Shown here: piece after piece, positions 34,078 through 45,528 of the stretch | Layout: each line of letters begins with the position of its first letter | How positions within the stretch are numbered: position 1 is the first letter of the stretch | Origin: Orychophragmus violaceus | Lineage: Eukaryota; Streptophyta; Magnoliopsida; Brassicales; Brassicaceae | DNA length: 64,000 bases | Assembly: GCA_030180135.1 (NCBI GenBank) | Contig: CM058239.1 | Location: 111,385,318-111,449,317 of the forward strand | Direction of reading: 5' to 3' | Notes under the pieces: generated by a model | Told to the model about the DNA's origin: nothing | Database searches by the model: none | The model's input: the letters and a program-made list of their open reading frames with translations, nothing else | Program-made: the position numbers and the translations under genes

Positions 34078-35186
34078 CCCGACGGATTTTGAAATTTCCA
34101 ACAGAAATCCATCGGAAATGGCACCATCTTTTCTCCCCCTCGGATTTCCGTCAGGAAATTGAATAACATAAGAAAAGTTTTCTTCTCCCTTGTATCGAAC
34201 CTTGGCACGGAAAAGTAAGTCGAGGGGATAGAAACCGTTGAGATGAGTGTTATGTTACCGTTTTACATACATAAATATATTGATATTATTATTTTTTTCT
34301 ATTACACTGAACCAAAAACTAACCGACGAAATATCGACATAAAACAAATTCCGTCGGTATTCTGTTGGGATATTCCCGACAAAGAGTAAGCCCGTCGGAA
34401 ATTACTGACGAATACTCGAGGATATGTCACCATCTTGGATCGGTGTGGCGTTCAAATTAAAAAAAAAAAAATCAAAACAATTTATGTTTCTCAGTTTCTC
34501 TCCTTTTAGTATAAAATAAATAATGATATTTAGAGTAATAATTATGAAATTTTCTCGAACAAATTATTAGAGTGGTTGATAAGTATAAAATGTGTTTTTT
34601 AAAACTAAATAAATATGCTTAATGGTTTTTATAAAAATAAAATTTATAAGATATAAATATTACTAAAATAATAATTTAGTTATTTAGTGATGAAAATAAT
34701 TATTTTTTAAATATTCATTGTTATTTTTCATTTTGATGAGGAAAAAATATACTCAATATATTTTCCGAGTGGTGCACTTTGAGGAATAAAAAAAAGTAAA
34801 AAAAAACATCTGATTTTTTAATTTAAATTCTCCAAATAGTATAAATATTAAACACCATTATATCCTTACATTTTTTTCTCAAAATAAGTCACAAACTTAA
34901 AACGTGTGTATTTTTTATATAGTATCATATGATTTGTATTCTCACAAAACCGATAAGATATTTAAAACAATTATTCCAGAGAGTGGGAAGGAAAAGTTGA
35001 GGCAATAATGACTCTTGACCCGAATACATATCTCATGGTTTATTATGAGATCATGCTAGATTTTACTTCAATCCAGTATTCAAAAACATATCCATAAAAT
35101 ATGGTATGTCAATTAATAGATTGCATACAACTTTAACGTCAGTTCTCAAAAAAAAAAAATGCAACGTCGTCTCACTTACAACATAA

Positions 35187-35195
35187 TATAAATAG
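35187..35195 (+). promoter_or_regulatory. TATA box of DEFL gene 1
   Basis: TATAAATAG lies 79 bp upstream of the start codon, with an A-rich leader between. The same box lies at the same distance in unit 2. Confidence 0.7.
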
Positions 35196-35265
35196 ACACT
35201 AACACTAAAGAATCTCAAAACACAATCGTAAAACATATATATCAAATTTAAAACTTAAAAAAAGC

Positions 35266-35663
35266 ATGGCCGCATCAAAAGCAACGTTGGTCATTGTTCT
35301 CATCGCACTCCTCTCATGTTAGTCTCTCTCTCTCTCTCACACTCTCTGTCTCACTCTCTCTCTCTATATATATATCCCTCAAAATTTATTGTTTGATGTT
35401 TAAACTGAGTAATTATTATATATATATATATATATATATTATATGATCGATTGTATATAGGTGTTTGGATATCAAAAGCGAGGACGGTTCAACATCCACA
35501 AGATGTCGAGGAGTGTGTTGGAGGAGCATGTCCATCAACGTCTACACATATCAATCAATATTTTGGAAGTTGCTTTAAAGATGAAGATTGCAAAGGCAGT
35601 TGTTTCCCTTCTTGCAAAATTAAAAAATGTACTAATAAAGAATGCATATGTTCAAAGTGTTAG
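35266..35663 (+). CDS. Defensin-like secreted cysteine-rich peptide, copy 1 (two exons)
   Basis: Exon 1 is 35266-35317, the intron 35318-35460 (GT...AG), exon 2 35461-35663. The product is 84 residues. Residues 1-24 (MAASKATLVIVLIALLSCVW...) form a signal peptide. The mature part has ten Cys including CKGSCFPSC, ECICSKC, that is, a C-x3-C and C-x-C arrangement of the CS-alpha-beta/DEFL type. An intron at the signal peptide/mature boundary is typical of plant DEFL genes. Such peptides act outside the cell as antimicrobials or signals; the role here is unknown. AATAAA follows at 35726. Exon 2 is identical to that of copy 2. SCR-like pollen ligands share this plan but usually have eight Cys, so I do not call it SCR. 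Confidence 0.85.
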
Positions 35664-38600
35664 AAACGACACTGCATTTTTTAAGTTATAACAAATCTAA
35701 ACAAATCAATACACGTTTAAGTTCCAATAAATTACTATATATATTCATGTTTCCAGTTTATAGTTTAAGTGATTTTGAATAATTTTATATAATTTTAACT
35801 AATATAAAATTGGTCACTCAAATAGATAATTTGTGTATCTGAATAATTATTCAGTCTGTATTATTTGTCTGTTGGAACATATTGAACTCATCCATACAGA
35901 TAAGTGCAGTATATGTATCCAAGAAAATTCAGACAATTGGGATAATGTAGTATTTGCAACCGGGTATCCTGATTCAAAATGGACATATGTTGAAATCTAC
36001 ATAGTAAAAATAAATAAAAAACGAAAAAGACCATACAATAATTCTACAAAATAGTAGTTTCAATCACAATAGTAAAATAAAAGATTGCGAGTAGAAAATT
36101 GATTATTCATATAATTAAGATGTATTGTTTACAATTAGTTGTTCTGAGTCAAAATGGACATATCTAAATTAAAACTTAGAAGATTCTCACCATGCTTGCA
36201 AATATGCCTTGCTTTAGATTATATATAGTTAGAAGTTAAATGATTCTCCCTATGGTGTTACCATTTGTATTGGTTTATAATTGAAAAAGAAAAAGAAAAA
36301 AATATCTTTATTGCCTTTCTCTTTTTAGGAAAAACAAAATATCAATGTGCAAAGATATGTTTGCAATTAACTTTTATTTATTTAATTTTTTTTCTAGTCC
36401 CAGCTTTTATTTAATATCATAAGAATATCAATAACATTACAAGTGGTATTAGAGTCGAGTCCACACGAGTGTAGAGTCATTTAGGTTGACACCAATTGGT
36501 GTGGCTGTCTTAGTACGCAAAAAGGGTGTTGGGCTCTGTTAGTGGGGAAGATTGTAATACCTCGCTTTCTAGAATATGGTGATGCATGACGAGTGCTTAA
36601 ACGAATTGATTTTAATACCTAGATCACCAAAGTGCACTAATCGTTTCAGTAACACATTCAAACATAACTCCAGAGTTAAGTGTGCTAGAGCTAAAGAAAT
36701 TTTAGGATTTGTGAACTACTAGAAAGTGATTTTTAATATCGTGTGAGTTATAACGGCTGAGCTTAACAAACAATTGTAAAGCATCAAGTCCTCTCGGTAG
36801 GTTTGGGTGGGCTAGGAAGTGGTCGGTAAAAATTATTAACAAGTCCGGAAACGACTTAAATTGAGTTTAGAAAATTGGGTCAATGAATGATTGCAGTGGT
36901 AGAAAAATCTAGATTGAATCCCAGAAGGACATAGATCAAGTAACAGAGATCGAGTCGTTGAGGGACTACGATTGGTCAAATGTGATTAAAGTCCAAGAAA
37001 AGTAAGGTCATGGATATGGGATCGGCTTAATGAGTCAATCGGGAAAGGGTCGGTAAAGGCAATTCAGTCTAGTGATACAATGGACTGATGGAGTGGATTT
37101 GGATTGATAAATCCAGTACTTGATGTTTATCCGAGTGAGACTGCTATCATTAGCTCCAAAAAAATAGTAAAGAAATGGAACAAACAGTCAAATTCGCGGA
37201 CCAATTCGTTCGCAGTGGGGGAGAATTAAACGCCCTAGTTTCTAAATTAATTTATTTAAAATAATTAATTCGGAAGGGAAATGACTTTTCAAACACTGCA
37301 GTATATAGTGGGGGTGGGTATCTTTGAGTGACCGTCCCTTACTCCTCTGCGTTTTCTGTGAAATTTTTTAAAAATGCAAGTTAGAAATCAAAGAATCTAA
37401 AATTAGTAACAGAAGTTTGAATTAACATAAAAATTTACCTCGAGAAATTTAAGAAATTGAAGAGTTTATTAGAAATTTTACTATTCGAAATTTAAATAAA
37501 TTGAAGAGTTTATTAGAAGAGTAGTAGAGGATTTGAGGATGAAAAAAAGAGGAAATGGGATCTATACTTAGGAATTGTATTCTAACGGGAAAATCGTTGG
37601 TTTTCCATCGGGAAGCCGAAGAATTTTCAAAAATGTCCATTTCGAAACGTTTTTGGGAACAAACGCAAAGTAAATACAGTCAATGACGGTTTGGCAAATA
37701 CATACCGAGAGGTTTCTGATTAAAAAAAATTCTGATGGATTTCTGATGAGATAGGGTTTAAGTCTCTTTAGGGTATGTTTTTTGGGAATCTAAGACTTCG
37801 GTACTTGCGTTATACCTAAATTACAAGGTTTATTGGAAATATAGTTTCTTTATATACAAATTACCGATAATTTATGTTTTCGGTAAATCGAGCAATTGTC
37901 ATATATATAAGATCTTCTTAAACACCATTGTATGCTAAGAAGCTGTTTTTGTCCGACATACTTGATTTTCTTAAAACCATAGAATATGTGTTCTAAGAGA
38001 ATGTAAGGGATGGTATGTGGTCTAAAAGATCATTACATTATGTCCCCGGTTGTTTTTCAATTGTTCACTTCCTATTTTGAAACCCTATAACCTAAACCCT
38101 CGGTTTTCCTTCGATAATTTCTGATGCATACCCGACGGGTTTTGAAATTTCCAACAGAAATCCATCGGAAATGGCACCGTCTTTTTTCCCCCTCCGATTT
38201 TTTGTCAGGAAATTGAATAACATAAGAAAAGTTTTCTTCTCCCTTGTATCGAACCTTGGCACGGAAAAGTAATTCGAGGGGATAGAAACCGTTGAGATGA
38301 GTGTTATGTTACCGTTTTACATACATAAATATATTGATATTATTATTTTTTCTATTACACTGAACCAAAAACTAACCAACAAAATATCAACGGAAAACAG
38401 ATTCTGTCGGGATATTCCCGACAAAGAGCAAGCCCGTCGGGAATTATTGACGAATACTCGAGGATATGTCACCGTCTTGGATCGGTGTGGCCTTCAAATT
38501 AAAAAAAAAAATCAAAACAATTTATGTTTCTCAGTTTCTCTCCTTTTAGTATAAAATAAATAAAGATATTTAGAGTAACAATTATGAAATTTTCTCAAAC

Positions 38601-39225
38601 AAATTATTAGAGTGGTTGATAAGTATAAAATGTGTTTTTAAAAAATAAACAAATATGCTTAATGGTTTTTATAAAAATAAAATTTATAAGATATAAATAT
38701 TACTAAAATAATAATTTAGTTATTTAGTTCAGAAATATTTATTTTTTAAATATTCATTGTTATTTTTCATTTTGATGAGGAAAAAATATACTCAATATAT
38801 TTTCCGAGTGGTGCACTTTCAGGAATAAAAAAAAAGAAAACAAAACATCTGATTTTTTAATTTAAATTTCTCTTAATAGTATAAATATTAAACACCATTA
38901 TATCCTTCCATTTTTTCTCTAAATAAGTCACAAACTTAAAACGTGTGTATTTTTTTATATAGTATCATATGATTTGTATTCTTACAAAACCGATAGGATA
39001 TTTAAAACAATTATTCCAGAGAGTGGGAAGGAAAAGTTAAAGCAGTAATGACTCTTGACCCGAATACATATCTCATGGTTTATTATGAGATCATGCTAGA
39101 TTTTACTTCAGTCCAGTATTCAAAAACATATCCATAAAATATGGTATGTCAATTAATAGATTGCATACAACTTTAACGTCAGTTCTCAAAAAAAAAAATG
39201 CAATGTCGTCTCACTTACAACATAA

Positions 39226-39234
39226 TATAAATAG
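39226..39234 (+). promoter_or_regulatory. TATA box of DEFL gene 2
   Basis: TATAAATAG at the same spacing from the ATG as in copy 1; about 1 kb of upstream sequence is also shared between the copies. Confidence 0.7.
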
Positions 39235-39304
39235 ACACTAACACTAAAGAATCTCAAAACACAATCGTAAAACATATATATCAAATTTAAAACTTAAAAA
39301 AAGC

Positions 39305-39452
39305 ATGGCCGCATCAAAAGCAACGTTGGTCATTGTTCTCATCGCACTCCTCTCATGTTAGTCTCTCTCTCTCTCTCACACTCTCTGTCTCACTCTCTCT
39401 CTCTATATATATATCACTCAAAATTTATTGTTTGATGTTTAAACTGAGTAAT

Positions 39453-39509
<57 letters not shown>

Positions 39510-39725
39510 CAATTGTATATAGGTGTTTGGATATCAAAAGCGAGGACGGTTCAACATCCACAAGATGTCGAGGAGTGTGTTGGAGGAGCATGTCCATCAA
39601 CGTCTACACATATCAATCAATATTTTGGAAGTTGCTTTAAAGATGAAGATTGCAAAGGCAGTTGTTTCCCTTCTTGCAAAATTAAAAAATGTACTAATAA
39701 AGAATGCATATGTTCAAAGTGTTAG
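39305..39725 (+). CDS. Defensin-like secreted cysteine-rich peptide, copy 2 (two exons)
   Basis: Exon 1 is 39305-39356, intron 39357-39522, exon 2 39523-39725. The encoded 84-residue preprotein is identical to copy 1, with signal peptide, ten Cys in the mature part and the same splice sites. The intron is 23 bp longer, through expansion of a TA repeat. An open frame through the intron (from 39333) is an artefact of that repeat and not a gene. Both copies have intact promoters, so both may be expressed, or silenced with the surrounding heterochromatin. Confidence 0.85.
39459..39506. repeat. TA microsatellite in DEFL intron
   Basis: About 48 bp of TA repeat, compared with about 23 bp at 35417-35439 in copy 1. 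It is the main length difference between the two genes. Confidence 0.9.
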
Positions 39726-42692
39726 AAACGACACTGCATTTTTTAAGTTATAACAAATCTAAACAAATCAATACACGTTTAAGTTCCAATAAATTACTAT
39801 ATATATTCATGTTTCCAGTTTATAGTTTAAGTGATTTTGAATAATTTTATATAATTTTAACTAATATAAAATTGGTCACTCAAATAGATAATTTGTGTAT
39901 CTGAATAATTATTCAGTCTGTATTATTTGTCTGTTGGAACATATTGAACTCATCCATACAGATAAGTGCAGTATATGTATCCAAGAAAATTCAGACAATT
40001 GGGATAATGTAGTATTTGCAACCGGGTATCCTGATTCAAAATGGACATATGTTGAAATCTACATAGTAAAAATAAATAAAAAACGAAAAAGACCATACAA
40101 TAATTCTACAAAATAGTAGTTTCAATCACAATAGTAAAATAAAAGATTGCGAGTAGAAAATTGATTATTCATATAATTAAGATGTATTGTTTACAATTAG
40201 TTGTTCTGAGTCAAAATGGACATATCTAAATTAAAACTTAGAAGATTCTCACCATGCTTGCAAATATGCCTTGCTTTAGATTATATATAGTTAGAAGTTA
40301 AATGATTCTCCCTATGGTGTTACCATTTGTATTGGTTTATAATTGAAAAAGAAAAAGAAAAAAATATCTTTATTGCCTTTCTCTTTTTAGGAAAAACAAA
40401 ATATCAATGTGCAAAGATATGTTTGCAATTAACTTTTATTTATTTAATTTTTTTTCTAGTCCCAGCTTTTATTTAATATCATAAGAATATCAATAACATT
40501 ACAAGTGGTATTAGAGTCGAGTCCACACGAGTGTAGAGTCATTTAGGTTGACACCAATTGGTGTGGCTGTCTTAGTACGCAAAAAGGGTGTTGGGCTCTG
40601 TTAGTGGGGAAGATTGTAATACCTCGCTTTCTAGAATATGGTGATGCATGACGAGTGCTTAAACGAATTGATTTTAATACCTAGATCACCAAAGTGCACT
40701 AATCGTTTCAGTAACACATTCAAACATAACTCCAGAGTTAAGTGTGCTAGAGCTAAAGAAGTTTTAGGATTTGTGAACTACTAGAAATTGATTTTTAATA
40801 TCGTGTGAGTTATAACGGCTGAGCTTAAAAAACAATTGTAAAGCATCAAGTCCTCTCGGTAGGTTTGGGTGGGCTAGGAAGTGGTAGGTAAAAATTATTA
40901 ACAAGTCCGGAAACGACTTAAATTGAGTGTAGAAAATTGGGTGAATGAATGATTGCAGTGGTAGAAAAATCTAGATTGAATCCCAGAAGGACATAGATCA
41001 AGTAACAGAGATCGAGTCGTTGAGGGACTACGATTGGTCAAATGTGATTAAAGTCCAAGAAAAGTAAGGTCATGGATATGGGATCGGCTTAATGAGTCAA
41101 TCGGGAAAGGGTCGGTAAAGGCAATTCAGTCTAGTGATACAATGAACGGATAGAGTGGATTTGGATTGATAAATCTAGTACTTGATGTTTATCCGAGTGA
41201 GACTGCTATCATTAGCTCCAGAAAATAGTAAAGAAATGGAACAAACCGTCAAATTCGCGGACTAATTCGTTCGCAGTGGGGGAGAATTAAACGCCCTAGT
41301 TTCTAAATTAATTTATTTAAAATAATTAATTCGGAAGGGAAATGACTTTTCAAACACTGCAGTATATAGTGGGGGTGGGTATCTTTGAGTGACCGTCCCT
41401 TACTCCTCTGCGTTTCCTGTGAAATTTTTAAAAAATGCAAGTTAGAAATCAAAGAATCTAAAATTAGTAACAGAAGTTTGAATTAACATAAAAATTTACC
41501 TCGAGAAATTTAAGAAATTGAAGAGTTTATTAGAAATTTTACTATTCGAAATTTAAATAAATTGAAGAGTTTATTAGAAGAGTAGTAGAGGATTTGAGGA
41601 TGAAAAAAAAGAGGAAATGGGATCTATACTTAGGAATTGTCTTCTAACGGGAAAATCGTTGGTTTTCCATCGGGAAGCCGAAGAATTTTCAAAAAGTCCA
41701 TTTTCGAAACGTTTTTGGGAACAAACGCAAAGTAAATACAGTCAATGACTGTTTGGCTAATACATACCGAGAGGTTTCTGATAAAAAAAAAATTCCGATG
41801 GATTTCTGATGAGATAGGGTTTAGGTCTCTTCAGGGTATGTTTTTTGGGAATCTAAGACTTCGGTACTTGCGTTATACCTAAATTACAATGTTTATTGGA
41901 AAATATAGTTTCTTTATATACAAATTACCGATAATTTATGTTTTCGGTAAATCGAGCAATTGTCATATATATAAGATCTTCTTAAACACCATTGTATGCT
42001 AAGAAGCTGTTTTTGTCCGACATACTTGATTTTCTTAAAACCATAGAATATGTGTTCTAAGAGAATGTACGGGATGGTATGTGGTCTAAAAGATCATTAC
42101 ATTATATCCTCGGTTGTTTTTCAATTGTTCACTTCCTATTTTTAAACCCTATACCCTAAACCCTCGGTTTTCCTTCGATAATTTCCGACGGATACCCGAC
42201 GGGTTTTGAAATTTCCAACAGAAATCCATCGGAAATGGCACCGTCTTTTTTCCCCCTCCGATTTTTTTTCAGGAAATTGAATAACATAAGAAAAGTTTTC
42301 TTCTCCCTTGTATCGAACATTGGCACGGAAAAGTAAGTCGAGGGGATAGAAACCGTTGAGATGAGTGTTATGTTACCGTTTTACATACATAAATATATTG
42401 ATATTATTATTTTTTCTATTACACTAAACCAAAAACTAACCGACGAAATATCAACGGAAAACAGATTCCGTCGACATTCTGTCGGGATATTCCCGACAAA
42501 GAGAAAGCCCGTCGGGAATTACTGACGAATACTCGAGGATATGTCACCGTCTTGGATCGGTGTGGCCTTCAAATTAAAAAAAAAAATCAAAACAATTTAT
42601 GTTTCTCAGTTTCTCTCCTTTTAGTATAAAATAAATAAAGATATTTAGAGTAACAATTATAAAATTTTCTCAAACAAATTATTAGAGTGGTT

Positions 42693-42699
42693 GATAAGT
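42693..42699 (+). other. Microhomology deletion junction that removed the DEFL gene
   Basis: GATAAGT occurs at 34578-34584 and 35899-35905 in unit 1. In unit 3 only one copy is present, joining the two flanks. The missing 1321 bp include promoter, both exons and the polyadenylation signal. Confidence 0.85.
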
Positions 42700-43541
42700 G
42701 CAGTATATGTATCCAAGAAAATCAGACAATTGGGATAATGTTGTACTTGCAATCGGGTATCCTGATTCAAAATGGACATATGTTGAAATCTACATAGTAA
42801 AAATAAATAAAAAACGAAAAAGACCATACAATAATTCTACAAAATAGTAGTTTCAATCACAATAGTAAAATAAAAGATTGCGAGTAGAAAATTGATTATT
42901 CATATAATTATGATGTATTGTTTACAATTAGTTGTTCTCAGTCAAAATGGACATATCTAAATTAAAACTTAGAAGATTCTCACCATGCTTGCAACTATGC
43001 CTTGCTTTAGATTATATATAGTTAGAAGTTAAATGATTCTCCCTATTACCATTTGTATTGGTTTATAATTGAAAAAGAAAAAGAAAAAAAAAATTTATTG
43101 CCTTTCTCTTTTTAGGAAAAACAAAATATCAATGTGCAAAGATCTGTTTCCAATTAACTTTTATTTATTTAATTTTTTTTCTAGTCCCAGCTTTTATTTA
43201 ATATCATAAGAATATCAATAGCATTACAAGTGGTATTAGAGTTGAGTCCACACGAGTGTAGAGTCATCTAGGTTGACACCAATAGGTGTGGCTGTCTTAG
43301 TACGCAAAAAGGGCGTTGGGCTCTGTTAGTGGGGAAGATTGTAAAACCTCGCTTTCTAGAATATGGTGATGCATGACGAGTGCTTAAACGAATTGATTTT
43401 AATACCTAGATCACCAAAGTGCACTAATCGTTTCAGTAACACATTCAAACATAACTCCAGAGTTAAGTGTGCTAGAGCTAAAGAAATTTTAGGATTTGTG
43501 AACTACTAGAAAGTGATTTTTAATATTGTGTGAGTTATAAC

Positions 43542-44179
43542 TGTGGGGATAGTGTCCTGAAATCACACCTGTACTCACTCCTGTGATAGTTGTGTGTCGA
43601 GATCTGACATTCGTATAATACTGGGCGTTTGCAATGCTTTACTAGAAGCCTCTTGCAATCTGTAAGTCGTGGACTTACTACCAGTATTATATGATCCTAT
43701 AGGGTCACACACCTAAGCGAACTGGAAGCTACGACATGGGAATGATCATTGTGGCAATGATCATGTTATGTGTATTGAAATACACATAAGAATCGATATA
43801 AAGGTGTTGTGTCGATCGACACAGCTTGTGTGTCGGTCGACACAGTTCGGATTTTCCGAACAGGCTTTTCGGGTTATGGCTTAATTGAGTCTGGCCCGTT
43901 AAGCACGTTTAGGTCGAATAAAAACGTGTTTAGTTCGACCTAAACAACAGAGCCGTCCAGTTTTCTTGAGAGAAACACTAGACACACCAGAACCTATCGA
44001 TCCCCATTGATCCGGCACTAGCATCCCGTTTCCAGCGAGCGTGCGTGTGTATCTGGTAGAGGCAAAACGTTGCGTTGCTCCACTGATCTCGTTCACCATC
44101 TTCTTCCGCTGCCAAAGGTAAGAACGAGGTTGGTTCTAAATTTCAATATAACAAACCCTAGATCCATCGGGATTCAACA
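43542..44179 (+). repeat. 5' LTR of copia element
   Basis: Starts TGTGGGGATAGTG, ends GGGATTCAACA. It contains one palindrome pair at 43809-43845 (TGTCGATCGACAC, TGTCGGTCGACAC). ATATAAAGG at about 43797 could be its TATA box. Confidence 0.93.
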
Positions 44180-44180
44180 G

Positions 44181-44192
44181 TGGTATCAGAGC
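44181..44192 (+). other. tRNA-Met primer-binding site
   Basis: TGGTATCAGAGC, the standard initiator-Met primer site of plant copia elements, one base after the LTR. Confidence 0.93.
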
Positions 44193-45528
44193 ATGCTTAG
44201 GGTTTAGCTATTGAAACAGGTAATATAAAATCGAAACTTGATGTTGTTGATCTGTATATTGCTTGCTGAATCGTGTTTTCATAGAATAAATCTCGGATTT
44301 TGTCTCTGTTGAAAAACGATGAACTGTTGAAATCGCACTGTGTCGATCGACACAAAGCGTGTGTCGGTCGACACACCGCGACGCAAATATAAAATTTTAG
44401 GGTTTGTCGCAGGGTGTCGATCGACACAAAGCGTGTGTCGGTCGACACAGAGCGAAAACTCGCGAATAAAATTTAGGGTTTATCGCACAGTATCGATCGA
44501 CACAAATCGTGTGTCGGTCGATACAAAGCGAAAATCCGTAAATAATTCTAGGGTTTCGATCTGAGATCGAGTACCCGTAATCGTGTTGCGTCGATCGATA
44601 CACTGGGTGTGTCGGTCGACACAGGCAATGCGATCAGATAGATCGGTTCAATTGGATTGGACCGGTTATCTAGCTCGGTTAATTTTATTAACCAAATTGA
44701 TTCTGGTTTGGTCATATAGATCGACACACAGTGTGTGACGATCGACATGGACCATTAAACCGAACTGGTTCAATTGAATTGAATCGGTTAAGTAAATTCG
44801 ATCCGGTTTGACCGGTTATCGAAGAACGGTTTAAATATAGTTGCATCGATCGATACCAATAGTTGGCGTCGATCGACACAACGTCCGCAGATATGCTGGT
44901 TTGACCACAAATTTGCATAAACCAGAATAATCTAATCCTAAAAGTATTAGATGAATCTAAACTTAATAAAACTAAATGTTTTAATTAAAATTTATTATTT
45001 TGATATATATGTAGTGAATATAAATCAAGATAAGATTAGTTCTTTTCCTCAACTAAATATCAAGTGATCTTGATGTCTTGCCCGATCTTGTCTACTGTCA
45101 AAAACTCATGATGTTGTTGGGAATCCTTGGAGTCCTTGGTATCCACAGCAAAATGAGTAAGGCAGGTGGTCAGTGACAGACTTGCAGTGCAACTGTCAGT
45201 GATCACAAGACAGATAAAAGATTGGTTATACTTGACTGGGCTGTCAGAAGTTCTGGGCCCAGAGACATCAGAGTGGATTGGACATAGTTTGTCTTATTCA
45301 CGACCAAGAGTTGTACTGAGTACAATTAGCAATGATTTGCTTACCTAGATAACTAAAGCTTGAGTAACGGCGAGTCGCCCACTCGAATTTTAGTAATCTG
45401 AGGATCTTGGATCATTGTATTCATATGAGGAAACATAGTTTGAATACAATGGGAGTTTTCTTATTAGATAAGAATTCTCATTTCTTGTGCTTTATAACTA
45501 AAATCTACCTTTTGTTTGAATTACAGCT
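44193..45528 (+). other. Long untranslated leader of copia element with palindrome pairs
   Basis: About 1.34 kb lie between primer site and gag. At about 44338, 44415, 44490, 44586, 44717 and 44843 it contains six pairs or near-pairs of the CGATCG/CGGTCG palindromes, typically separated by AAAGCGTG-like spacers. Several are followed by a GGGTTT(C/G/A)TCGC block. Short ORFs on either strand are produced by these repeats. Three GTCTTGATCTTGTC-type motifs near 45010-45090 are AT-rich and unexplained. Confidence 0.8.

Larger units (their letters stand above)
34078..38130 (+). repeat. DEFL-array unit 1 (about 4.05 kb)
   Basis: Starts CCCGACGG and is repeated at 38131 and 42195. It contains a DEFL gene (35266-35663) and then about 2.4 kb of noncoding, TE-like sequence. 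That part has a tRNA-Met-like primer motif (GTGGTATTAGAGTCGA, near 36446). It has two polypurine-like tracts followed by LTR-like starts (GTGGGGAAGATTGTAATACC near 36541; CAGTGGGGGAGAATTAAACG near 37212). CCGACGG-rich blocks lie at both ends. The unit looks like an older composite of transposon remains around one gene. Confidence 0.88.
38131..42194 (+). repeat. DEFL-array unit 2 (about 4.06 kb)
   Basis: Near-identical to unit 1 along its whole length, with scattered substitutions and a longer AT repeat in the DEFL intron. A head-to-tail junction with unit 1 lies at 38130/38131 and with unit 3 at 42194/42195. Short ORFs conserved between units are explained by the overall identity. Confidence 0.9.

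Noticed and set aside
35266..35663. Call as S-locus SCR/SP11
   Set aside because: Two-exon plan and TE-rich setting fit, but there are ten Cys rather than the usual eight and no SRK-like receptor gene is in the window.
35833..36054. 73-codon frame repeated in units 1 and 2 (also 39895-40116)
   Set aside because: Conserved only because the units are near-identical; no ATG start, no motif, and the partial third copy has a frame-breaking deletion.
39333..39725. 130-codon ORF reading through the DEFL intron
   Set aside because: Made of CT and TA repeat translation joined to exon 2. The spliced model with matching signal peptide exon explains the gene.
44340..44918. ORFs with SIDT/SVDT or CRSTQ repeats in copia leader
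   Set aside because: Products of the palindrome pairs in all frames; untranslated leader.
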